Part shown: one piece after another, positions 1 to 5,319 of the stretch
Layout: each line of letters begins with the position of its first letter
How positions within the stretch are numbered: the first letter of the stretch is position 1
Source: Candidatus Bathyarchaeota archaeon
Lineage (GTDB): Archaea > Thermoproteota > Bathyarchaeia > Bathyarchaeales > Bathyarchaeaceae
Length of the DNA: 5,520 nt
Direction of reading: 5' to 3'
NCBI GenBank assembly: GCA_020344715.1
Contig: CP070828.1
Location: forward strand, 1,034,782 to 1,040,301
Made by a program: the position numbers and the translations under genes
The notes under the pieces: generated by a model
Told to the model about the DNA's origin: nothing
Seen by the model: the letters and a program-made list of their open reading frames with translations, nothing else
Databases searched by the model: none

Positions 1-786
1 ACACGCTGCCTCGAACGGCATAGGGTCCAGTGCCCCAGAGCCAAACGTGTTGGTGCACAGCGAGATATCTTGAAGCGGGAGCTTCAGTGCCTTCGCCATC
101 TCCTTCGGATCAAACACCAGACTGAACGGCTTAGTGCATTGTTGCAGCTCACCACCGTAGTCGACTGAGAGATTACCCTCGACCCACAGACGCTGATCGA
201 GTTTCGTGAGCACACTATTCTTCAGATCGGCAACAAGAACTAGACTATTATCGGACTGCCCACTCGCGACATCAACGATGATCTCTCCGAGATAAGATGT
301 CGTGACTACCGAATGTGACGTACTCGGACCGATGAAGCCCTGGCTAGGATCGTAGCTGTGTGTGTTACTCTCATACTCAGTGATGATCCAAGAGAGAAGT
401 CCAGTCTTGCAGTTCTCAGCTATCAGGTAGAACTCTACACGACTTCCCCAAAACACGCTCGTGTGGACGTTGAAAGCGCTAATGATCGCGCATGGCCTTT
501 TCGGGGTATCGTTGAACATCGCCGAAGGAAACAAGCTGTAGTCTGGTGGCAACACCTTCTCGGCCGCTTTAGTATCGGTGACCTCAAAGGCGAGGAAAAC
601 AGAATACGGTTCAACTACAAAACTCATGTACGGGTTGTTGCGTGCTCCTCTTTTGACAATGTACCGCTGGAGTCTGAGTGGTAACCTGCGAAGTATGGCG
701 CTGCCTTGAGTCGTGGATGCAACCTTGGCTGGTATGACCATCTTCTCGGTAGTCTTGATATAGCGTCGAAGGTCTTTGGCTTGCAT
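1..786 (-). CDS. Conserved uncharacterised protein, possible acetoacetate-decarboxylase-like fold (partial, C-terminus beyond window)
   Basis: Reading the minus strand from the ATG at 786-784 gives 262 codons with no stop down to position 1, so the gene is real and its 3' end lies outside the window. The start is well supported: GGTGAGGAG lies 5-6 nt upstream. The N-terminal 50 residues are basic and low in hydrophobicity. A beta-rich body follows, with LPPDYSLFPSAMF at about residues 79-91, FNVHTSVFWGSRVEFYLIAE at 105-124, GLLSWIITEYESNT at 129-142 and QRLWVEGNLSVDYG at 198-211. I see no signal peptide or membrane segment. The LPP-start and strand pattern recall acetoacetate decarboxylase/DUF2071-like barrels, but I cannot identify catalytic residues, so that is a fold guess only. 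The gene begins 20 nt after the rhodopsin stop and is probably co-transcribed with it. It is much more GC-rich than the rhodopsin gene. Confidence 0.85.
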   Translation of the reverse strand, partial: MQAKDLRRYIKTTEKMVIPAKVASTTQGSAILRRLPLRLQRYIVKRGARNNPYMSFVVEPYSVFLAFEVTDTKAAEKVLPPDYSLFPSAMFNDTPKRPCAIISAFNVHTSVFWGSRVEFYLIAENCKTGLLSWIITEYESNTHSYDPSQGFIGPSTSHSVVTTSYLGEIIVDVASGQSDNSLVLVADLKNSVLTKLDQRLWVEGNLSVDYGGELQQCTKPFSLVFDPKEMAKALKLPLQDISLCTNTFGSGALDPMPFEAAC

Positions 787-806
787 GTCTTCTCCTCACC
801 ACATGC
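787..806 (-). promoter_or_regulatory. Short intergenic spacer with Shine-Dalgarno for the downstream gene
   Basis: The spacer between the rhodopsin stop (TAG at 809-807) and the next ATG (786) is only 20 nt. It contains GGTGAGGAG at 800-792 on the minus strand. There is no room for a separate promoter here, which supports a bicistronic message. Confidence 0.75.
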
Positions 807-1445
807 CTAAGTCGACAGAGTGTGGTGCGTGTGCATATAAATGCCGAAGATTATCTTTGTTACAATGTCTAGTGCAAGGTATAGTGACGCTGTAATATCT
901 ACTGTTATAATTCCAAATCCTGTGGGTGCCAGAACCCACACTAAAGGGAATAGACTCCAAGTAACAAGAATAAACCACTTAATATTGGAAATTTCAGAAC
1001 TATCTTTGCTAGATTTGGTGAAAATGCTGTAAAGCATTCCAATGTATGCAGCCGTACTTAATCCGAAAAACAACCATCTGTCCACTGTTAAGATTATGCT
1101 TGCCAAATACCCGCAAAACATAGTTAAAGTTGTGAATATTGCAACTTCAGCTTTCTTTTCATTTGGTTTCTTAGCGATAGTGGCTATATCGAAAGTTAAT
1201 ATGCTACAGCTACCCGCATAGAAAAGCCATCTTGTCCAGTAAATTAGATCACCACTTTCCGCAGTCACCGTAGCTAATCCTAAGGCCATAATACAATAAG
1301 AGATAGTAGTGATGAAACTAACAAACACATGTGAATTAAACAAATATCTCCTCGAGCTATTTCGATTTCCTAAAAACGTAAACATCAAAGAACTTAGAGC
1401 AAAGATTAATGCTCCAATCCAAAAAACCACAGATTCTTCAATCAT
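807..1445 (-). CDS. Microbial rhodopsin of the schizorhodopsin type (probable light-driven proton transporter or photosensor)
   Basis: A seven-helix membrane protein of 212 residues that binds retinal covalently if functional. The predicted helices are near residues 6-25, 37-58, 69-90, 98-119, 122-142, 156-176 and 182-204. Helix G reads SLYLALDIVTKIIFGIY, giving the Schiff-base lysine K197 and its aspartate D193 (bacteriorhodopsin K216 and D212). Helix F has W163, P167 and W170, matching W182, P186 and W189 of the retinal pocket. Helix C reads YWTRWLFYAGSCSILTFDIA: R72 aligns with R82, F75 with D85, S79 with T89 and D86 with D96. R, F, S, the Cys after S, and the acidic residue keep the spacing of schizorhodopsin R67/F70/S74/C75/E81, except that Glu is replaced by Asp. 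F75 at the counterion position argues against an outward proton pump. Schizorhodopsins act as inward proton pumps; that activity is inferred here. GGAG lies 8 nt before the ATG. The gene is AT-rich compared with its neighbours. Confidence 0.9.
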   Translation of the reverse strand: MIEESVVFWIGALIFALSSLMFTFLGNRNSSRRYLFNSHVFVSFITTISYCIMALGLATVTAESGDLIYWTRWLFYAGSCSILTFDIATIAKKPNEKKAEVAIFTTLTMFCGYLASIILTVDRWLFFGLSTAAYIGMLYSIFTKSSKDSSEISNIKWFILVTWSLFPLVWVLAPTGFGIITVDITASLYLALDIVTKIIFGIYMHTHHTLST

Positions 1446-1453
1446 ACGTAAAT

Positions 1454-1457
1454 CTCC
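1454..1457 (-). promoter_or_regulatory. Shine-Dalgarno of the rhodopsin gene
   Basis: GGAG on the minus strand with an 8-nt spacer to the ATG at 1445. It supports this start for the rhodopsin. Confidence 0.7.
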
Positions 1458-1495
1458 AAAATCTAGTCCTGCAAATGTAATTATCCTTTGTTATG

Positions 1496-1504
1496 TTTAA
1501 AAAA
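1496..1504 (-). promoter_or_regulatory. Candidate TATA box for the rhodopsin operon
   Basis: The minus strand reads TTTTTTAAA here, a good archaeal TATA element. Transcription would begin about 26 nt downstream, near 1474, giving a leader of roughly 28 nt that contains the GGAG ribosome-binding site. Inferred from sequence and spacing only. Confidence 0.55.
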
Positions 1505-1516
1505 CTAACCACCTCA

Positions 1517-1552
1517 TTTGGGTTTGGGCTAAATTTTGACCCCAAACCCAAA
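1517..1552. repeat. Perfect 12-bp inverted repeat with 12-nt loop in a divergent promoter region
   Basis: The left arm TTTGGGTTTGGG (1517-1528) is the exact reverse complement of the right arm CCCAAACCCAAA (1541-1552), separated by a 12-nt AT-rich loop. The C-rich side continues with another CCC at 1553-1555. It sits between the candidate TATA boxes of the rhodopsin operon (1496-1504) and the protease operon (about 1562-1568), roughly 10-13 nt upstream of each. A dyad here could be an operator for both directions. The right arm plus loop is repeated at the end of the protease gene (2383-2404), so it may instead be part of a dispersed repeat. Confidence 0.8.
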
Positions 1553-1561
1553 CCCAAGAAG

Positions 1562-1568
1562 ATTTATT
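1562..1568 (+). promoter_or_regulatory. Weak candidate TATA box for the protease-methyltransferase operon
   Basis: ATTTATT preceded by a purine-rich AAGAAG that could act as a BRE. It would place transcription start near 1590, leaving a leader of about 25 nt before the ATG at 1615. An alternative AT-rich element lies at 1571-1580, so the exact box is uncertain. Confidence 0.35.
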
Positions 1569-1614
1569 CGATATACAAAAGTGTATCAATAGCTAACTAT
1601 GAAGAAGAAGCACA

Positions 1615-2406
1615 ATGTTTGGTCAACTATTTCGGAGTAAAAAGGGAACCGTCAGACCATATTGGCGTCTGTTCATAGTAACCTTCTCTGTGTTGGCAGT
1701 AATTGTCTTGAATCGCATAATCTTGAGAGTGATTGGTCTACTCCATGATACCACTGACTCGCAGATAGTTGCAGGCATCATGGACCTCATAGCAGTCACA
1801 GGGTTGATGTATGTGCTTACAACCAAGTTAGACGGAAGAGATTTCAGCTGGGCTGAAATCGGCTTGTCATGGAAACCTAACATATTCGTCTTTTTCGGTG
1901 GAGGCGTAATACTTGGCGGTGTTCTGGAACTCTTCTCTTGGGGGATGGGCATCGCACAAGGAACTGTTGAAACACCCATGACGTCAAGTATTGCCTCAAT
2001 TTCAGTCTTAACCGGAACAACCGCCGCCATGCTAGACAGCTTCTGGCAAGAAATCGCCTTCAGAGGGTATCTACAGACGAGGCTTGTGGAGAGTTACGGC
2101 GCAATAATTGGGATACCAGTGGTCGCTGTTTCCTTCGTCCTCATCCATCTATTGGTTAATCCACTGTCACCTCTTGAAGTATTGACTGGCAGCATTCTGT
2201 TCCTTCTTGTAGGGTTACTGTACCATATGACAGGGTCTCTCTATCTCGTTGGCGCACTACATGGAACTTTGAATTACATTCCAGTCCTGTTGGAAACATG
2301 GTCACAACCGCTAGACAGAGCAATCGTGTACGGACTGGCACTGGGATTAGTGCTCTTGTTTGCACGTGTGCGCGAGCACAAGTTTGGGTTTGGGGTTAAA
2401 GTTTAA
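1615..2406 (+). CDS. CPBP-family intramembrane protease (Rce1/CAAX protease-like), with altered first motif
   Basis: A 263-residue polytopic membrane protein with about seven or eight hydrophobic segments, of the CPBP (Abi/Rce1) family. These proteases cut within the membrane; Rce1 removes the last three residues of prenylated CAAX proteins, while many prokaryotic members have unknown substrates or serve bacteriocin immunity. All three motifs can be located: motif 1 WQEIAFRG (residues 144-151), motif 2 FVLIH (174-178) and motif 3 HGTLN (216-220). Motif 1 is normally EExxFR; here the first Glu is Gln145 (codon CAA), while Glu146 and Arg150 remain. His178, His216 and Asn220 are present. Losing the first Glu could abolish or change activity. 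The start has only a GA-rich stretch (GAAGAAGAAG) as a weak ribosome-binding site. The C-terminus KFGFGVKV is encoded by an inverted copy of the repeat found upstream of the gene. The methyltransferase gene follows 25 nt later. Confidence 0.85.
   Translation: MFGQLFRSKKGTVRPYWRLFIVTFSVLAVIVLNRIILRVIGLLHDTTDSQIVAGIMDLIAVTGLMYVLTTKLDGRDFSWAEIGLSWKPNIFVFFGGGVILGGVLELFSWGMGIAQGTVETPMTSSIASISVLTGTTAAMLDSFWQEIAFRGYLQTRLVESYGAIIGIPVVAVSFVLIHLLVNPLSPLEVLTGSILFLLVGLLYHMTGSLYLVGALHGTLNYIPVLLETWSQPLDRAIVYGLALGLVLLFARVREHKFGFGVKV
2383..2404 (+). repeat. Inverted copy of the upstream repeat at the 3' end of the protease gene
   Basis: This 22-nt stretch, starting TTTGGGTTTGGGG, matches the reverse complement of 1531-1552 at 20 of 22 positions; the two differences lie in the AT-rich half. 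It therefore forms an inverted-repeat pair bracketing the protease gene. It encodes the last residues (FGFGVKV) and the start of the stop codon. Confidence 0.75.
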
Positions 2407-2431
2407 TCCCTACAATGATGATTATCTCTAA

Positions 2432-2941
2432 GTGAGGTTCTTGTCGAAAGTCAAGAAATCTTTCAGGGAAGATTGGACATCACTTCCTTTCATCCTAATT
2501 ACAGGTATGGGTTTTGTCGCAGCAGTTCTAGATTTTGTTTTTCTCCAGAATCTGCAGTTTCAGGTTTTCGGTCTCGTTGGTTTAGCTTTGGTAGTAGTAG
2601 GCGGGTACCTGCGGATGAAGGCACGAGTGCAGCTTAGGAAGAAAGCTGGATTTGACAATCTTGTTTCCACTTCACGACTTCAAATTGTTGAAGGTCATAC
2701 GTTGGTTAAAGATGGATTGTATCAACGCATTCGACATCCATTATACTTGGGTGAAATCCTAAGGAACTTTGGCATTGTATCGATTTTTTCGAGTGGATAC
2801 GGAATGCTGTTCATCATGATTGGTGCAATCCTCCTTCTGTTCAGAATACATGCTGAAGAAGAAATGCTTATCGAGGTATTCGGGTCTGAGTATGAAGATT
2901 ACAAGCGGAAGACGAAGAGGTTGATCCCTTATGTTTATTGA
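2432..2941 (+). CDS. Isoprenylcysteine carboxyl methyltransferase (ICMT/PEMT)-family membrane protein
   Basis: A 169-residue membrane protein of the ICMT/PEMT-type methyltransferase family, which uses S-adenosylmethionine to methylate membrane-embedded substrates; the eukaryotic member methylates prenylated cysteine carboxyl ends. Hydrophobic segments lie near residues 18-38, 44-60 and 109-138. The C-terminal half has the family signature: GLYQRIRHPLYLGE (95-108, with R101, H102, P103, Y105 and G107), then AEEEMLIEVFGSEYEDYKRK (141-160) and a closing RLIP. The length is normal for short prokaryotic members. A TAA lies immediately before the GTG at 2432, so no earlier in-frame start exists; there is no clear ribosome-binding site, and TTG at 2441 is an alternative. 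It lies 25 nt after the CPBP protease gene, implying co-transcription. The true substrate may be a prenylated protein, another thiol or a lipid; the sequence does not say. Confidence 0.8.
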   Translation: MRFLSKVKKSFREDWTSLPFILITGMGFVAAVLDFVFLQNLQFQVFGLVGLALVVVGGYLRMKARVQLRKKAGFDNLVSTSRLQIVEGHTLVKDGLYQRIRHPLYLGEILRNFGIVSIFSSGYGMLFIMIGAILLLFRIHAEEEMLIEVFGSEYEDYKRKTKRLIPYVY

Positions 2942-2998
2942 TGTTCGGGTTTGGCATCAATAATCCAAGAAGATTTTCGTTTGCTTGAGTGTGGTTGC

Positions 2999-3208
2999 AT
3001 GTACCTGGTCATAACTTGCTACCGATGTGGGCAACTCTTGCTAGCTCAGGCCCGACAAAAGACTCGGAATTGTCCTCACTGTGGGTTCAGGTTCAAGGTA
3101 GAAAAATCGCGGAAGATCGCCTATGCGAAGTCTGCCCGAGAAGCATCATTACTTCTACGCCAGTTGAAGAATACTCTCAAAGGAAAGAAGTATTCAGCCC
3201 TCAAGTAG
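2999..3208 (+). CDS. Small zinc-ribbon protein, DUF1922-like
   Basis: A 69-residue protein with an N-terminal zinc ribbon: C7-x2-C10, then C25-x2-C28, followed by a basic helical tail (KSAREASLLLRQLKNTLKGK). The opening MYLVITCYRCG, the spacing of the two cysteine pairs and the helical tail resemble the archaeal DUF1922 family, known mainly from structural-genomics work and without an assigned function. I chose the ATG at 2999 because MYL-[IV]-x-C is the usual opening of that family; an in-frame TTG at 2951 would add 16 residues without a better ribosome-binding site. It is the third gene on the plus strand, 57 nt after the methyltransferase. Its 3' end overlaps the convergent sugar-phosphate mutase gene by 8 nt. 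Confidence 0.75.
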   Translation: MYLVITCYRCGQLLLAQARQKTRNCPHCGFRFKVEKSRKIAYAKSAREASLLLRQLKNTLKGKKYSALK

Positions 3209-4628
3209 CCGCTTTCAAAAGCTGCAATCCTTGGTCCAGTAGTTGCCGCACCATCTTGTCACTGGTCGATTCACTGTAGATTCTAATGAGCGGCTCGGTT
3301 TCCGACGCTCTTATCAGCAGCCAGCTTCTAGTGTCGCCGAAGTGGAACTTGATGCCATTGACGGCTTCGACGCCTTTGTACGTGGTGGTTTTGGCAACAG
3401 GCAGGTTGTCTATTTGGCGTGGCGGATGAAGCTGAAGTTTGGGAATGAGATTCATGCGGTTGGGTCTTTCATACGGTAGGTCTATTCGGTCGTAGTGGAT
3501 TTCGCCGAATTCCTTTCGCAATTCAGCTAAGAGCTGGTTCAGGCTTTTTCTTTCCATCGCCATGTTCTCCAGAACGAACAGGGAAGAGAGTATGCCGTCA
3601 CGTTCCGGAATGTGATTTTTGAATCCAAGCCCACTGCTCTCTTCTCCGCCAATCAGCACATCCTCTCGAAGCATTATTTCGCAGATGTTCTTGAAGCCGA
3701 CCGCCACATCATAGACCGGCAAGCCGAGCTTTTCAGCTATTCTCGGCACAATACTGCACACCGACGCGGTTTTGACCACGCCTCCTCGCCAGCCCCGGTT
3801 CTCGTATAAGTGGAGCAGAAGCAAACCGAAGACTTCATGAGGTGTAACTAGCTCGCCGTCTGACGTGACCACTCCCACTCGGTCTGCGTCACCATCAGTG
3901 GCAAAGCCTACGTCGGCGTTTGACTCAACAATTGCTTCCATCAAAGGTTTTAGGTTCTGAGCCATGGGTTCGGGTTTGACTCCGCCGAAAGTTGGATTCT
4001 GCTCGGCGCGTATGGTTATAACTTCGCATTTTGTGGATAACAATAATCATTGGATGATTCTGATTCCGGCTCCGAGCATGGCGACAAAGATTATTTTGAA
4101 ATCGGTGTTGCCTATGAGTTGTAGGTTCACCAGCTGCTCTATGTGCTCAACATAATTGCTTTCGAAATCTACGCTCTCGATGTTTCTTTGAATTTCCGTT
4201 TCATCGTGCTTTGGCGTGTTTTTGAAAAGAAAGCTTTCAATCTGTTTGGTGATTTCTGTCGGCGCGGGTCCGCCGTGTTCGAGCTTAAACTTTACGCCAT
4301 TGTAGATCGACGGGTTGTGGCTCGCGGTGACGACGACGCCACCGCCTGCTCTGCGGTCTTTGACTGAGAACGAGATAATTGGCGTCGGGGTGGGTTTAGA
4401 AGCTAGCAGAACACGTATGTTGTTGCTGGCTGCAACATCAGCCACGGTCTTGGCGAATCGATCCGACATGAACCGAGTGTCAAAGCCAACAACTAATCCC
4501 TTTTCATGCAGATTTTGCGACATGAGATAATCCGATAAAGCCTGCGCCACAGCTTTTACGTTATCAAACGTGAAGTCTTCGGCTATTATGCCACGCCAAC
4601 CATCCGTGCCGAAAATGATTCGAGTCAT
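3201..4628 (-). pseudogene. Phosphoglucomutase/phosphomannomutase (alpha-D-phosphohexomutase), interrupted by an in-frame TGA
   Basis: The gene encodes about 475 residues of a cytoplasmic phosphohexomutase that interconverts hexose 1- and 6-phosphates through a phosphoserine. All four active-site elements are visible, numbering codons from the ATG at 4628: VVTASHNP with phosphoserine S103, metal loop DGDADR (about 245-250), sugar loop GGEESSG (about 327-333) and phosphate loop RASETEP (about 440-446). GEESSG fits phosphoglucomutase or dual-specificity archaeal enzymes better than strict phosphomannomutases. Codon 194 (4049-4047) is TGA, and the same frame continues to the normal end with clear homology. 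The stop separates the phosphoserine from the metal loop. It could be one C-to-T change from CGA. Just before it, FVAMLGAGIRIIQ has unusual residues where I expect a form like F-D-x-M-H-GAG-x-G. A recent pseudogene or a sequencing error are both possible. The start has GAGGG 8 nt upstream and a good TATA box. Confidence 0.85.
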
Positions 4629-4636
4629 TGAAGCAT

Positions 4637-4641
4637 CCCTC
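4637..4641 (-). promoter_or_regulatory. Shine-Dalgarno of the phosphohexomutase gene
   Basis: GAGGG on the minus strand with an 8-nt spacer to the ATG at 4628, which supports that start. Confidence 0.6.
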
Positions 4642-4685
4642 GTTTCCTTTTAGGTTTCGTGTTGCCTAATAAGGTGAACCTGGCT

Positions 4686-4695
4686 TATTTAAAAA
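4686..4695 (-). promoter_or_regulatory. TATA box of the phosphohexomutase gene
   Basis: The minus strand reads TTTTTAAATA, a near-ideal archaeal TATA box. It predicts a transcription start near 4665 and a leader of about 37 nt with the GAGGG site near its end. The gene thus has its own promoter despite lying 118 nt downstream of the co-directional acetyltransferase gene. Confidence 0.6.
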
Positions 4696-4703
4696 TCCAG
4701 TGA

Positions 4704-4733
4704 GCGCACCGTGACTTTCCCTTTGCCGTGCGC
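4704..4733 (-). terminator. Possible hairpin terminator after the acetyltransferase gene
   Basis: GCGCAC (4704-4709) and GTGCGC (4728-4733) form a 6-bp GC-rich stem with an 18-nt loop just after the acetyltransferase stop. Reading the minus strand, ATTTTT follows about 9 nt later. The large loop and the overlap of the T-run with the next gene's TATA box make this weak. Confidence 0.3.
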
Positions 4734-4746
4734 GGTTAGCGTCCTT

Positions 4747-5229
4747 CTATTCAAGTCTCAACATCAACTCTGTGTCGTCAGGCTCAGCAAATCCGGCTTT
4801 TCGATAGATTTGCATCCCATCTTCAGTCGCGTTCAGATGCAAGTATCTTAGTCCAAGTGACTTCGCTTCTTTGATCAGCTCGCATAGTAGGCGTGTGCAA
4901 ATCCCTTTTCGTCTCGCCTCGGGGATCGTGTAGCAATTGAGTATGTACCCGAGTCTTCCAGATTCCAGACCTCCATAGTTGGCGGGTCTTTCCCACACCA
5001 CCATTCCGCCTGTTCCGACGATTCTCCCATTGCATTCTGCTAACCAGGCAATGAAGTCGTTGGAAGGAATTGCTTTGGCGAAATACTCTCGCAGTGACTT
5101 TCTCAAGATCTCGGTTTCCTCGTCATCTGGATGATTGTGCAGCTCATTTAGGAACCGAATTCGATAGCGAACCAACGTTTCAACATCGTCAACTGAGGCT
5201 CTGCGATAACGCAGTTCTTCGCTTTCCAT
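4747..5229 (-). CDS. GNAT-family N-acetyltransferase
   Basis: A 160-residue cytoplasmic acetyltransferase that should transfer acetyl from acetyl-CoA to an amine; the substrate cannot be read from the sequence. The GNAT order is visible: N-terminal LRYRRASVDDVETLVRYRIR (6-25), central strands FIAWLAECNGRIVGTGGMVV (59-78), motif A strand YILNCYTIPEARRKGI (95-110) with the acetyl-CoA loop R-R-K-G-I-C (106-111) in place of Q/RxxGxG/A, helix TRLLCELIKEAKSLG, and motif B IYRKAGFAEPDD (141-152). The length is typical. I prefer the ATG at 5229; an in-frame TTG two codons earlier (5235) is possible. The upstream ribosome-binding site is weak (ATGAG about 8 nt away; GGGAG further up). A TATA-like element at 5287-5293 could serve it. 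It is divergent from the iron-sulfur protein gene to its right. Confidence 0.85.
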   Translation of the reverse strand: MESEELRYRRASVDDVETLVRYRIRFLNELHNHPDDEETEILRKSLREYFAKAIPSNDFIAWLAECNGRIVGTGGMVVWERPANYGGLESGRLGYILNCYTIPEARRKGICTRLLCELIKEAKSLGLRYLHLNATEDGMQIYRKAGFAEPDDTELMLRLE

Positions 5230-5286
5230 CTTCAATTCTCATTTGCTCCCGTTCCGTGTTCACGTCCTTGCTTCCTGAGAGCACGC

Positions 5287-5293
5287 TATATAT
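5287..5293. promoter_or_regulatory. TATATAT element between divergent genes
   Basis: A symmetrical TATATAT lies between the acetyltransferase (start 5229, minus) and the iron-sulfur protein (start 5320, plus). About 26 nt to the right it predicts transcription start near 5316, 4 nt before that gene's ATG, giving a nearly leaderless message. To the left it predicts a start near 5264 and a leader of about 35 nt for the acetyltransferase. Whether one box serves both is inference. Confidence 0.45.
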
Positions 5294-5319
5294 GATCTCC
5301 CGATTAGATATGCTTGGTG

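Noticed and set aside
358..684. Open frame of 108 codons on the plus strand
   Set aside because: It lies entirely inside the minus-strand gene at 1-786, which has a strong ribosome-binding site, 262 uninterrupted codons and protein-like composition. The plus frame has no recognisable motif.
1517..1555. G-quadruplex or telomere-like repeat
   Set aside because: Each strand has only two or three G-tracts in the relevant segment, too few for a stable four-tract intramolecular quadruplex. The hairpin explains the symmetry better.
1599..1640. Short frame beginning ATGAAGAAGAAG that overlaps the protease start
   Set aside because: Only 13 codons and out of frame with the protease. It could be a regulatory upstream frame, but nothing else supports that; the GA-rich run more likely helps ribosome binding.
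1493..1678. 61-codon plus-strand frame with SFGFGLNFDPKPKPKK
   Set aside because: It covers both divergent promoters and the inverted repeat, overlaps the start of the protease gene in another frame, and its peculiar sequence simply reflects the repeat.
2944..2955. Degenerate TTCGGGTTTGGC after the methyltransferase stop as a further repeat copy
   Set aside because: Only 10 of 12 bases match the G-rich arm and the AT-rich half is missing. A similar GTTCGGGTTTG also occurs inside the mutase gene, so chance is likely.
3201..4043. C-terminal part of the mutase as an independent gene starting at a TTG
   Set aside because: The TTG is two codons after the TGA in the same frame, lacks a clear ribosome-binding site, and the product would lack the catalytic serine domain.
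4047..4049. TGA in the phosphohexomutase as a selenocysteine codon
   Set aside because: The position is not a catalytic or redox site in this family, the expected residue there is probably Arg (CGA), and no supporting hairpin was seen. TGA also serves as an ordinary stop in this window.
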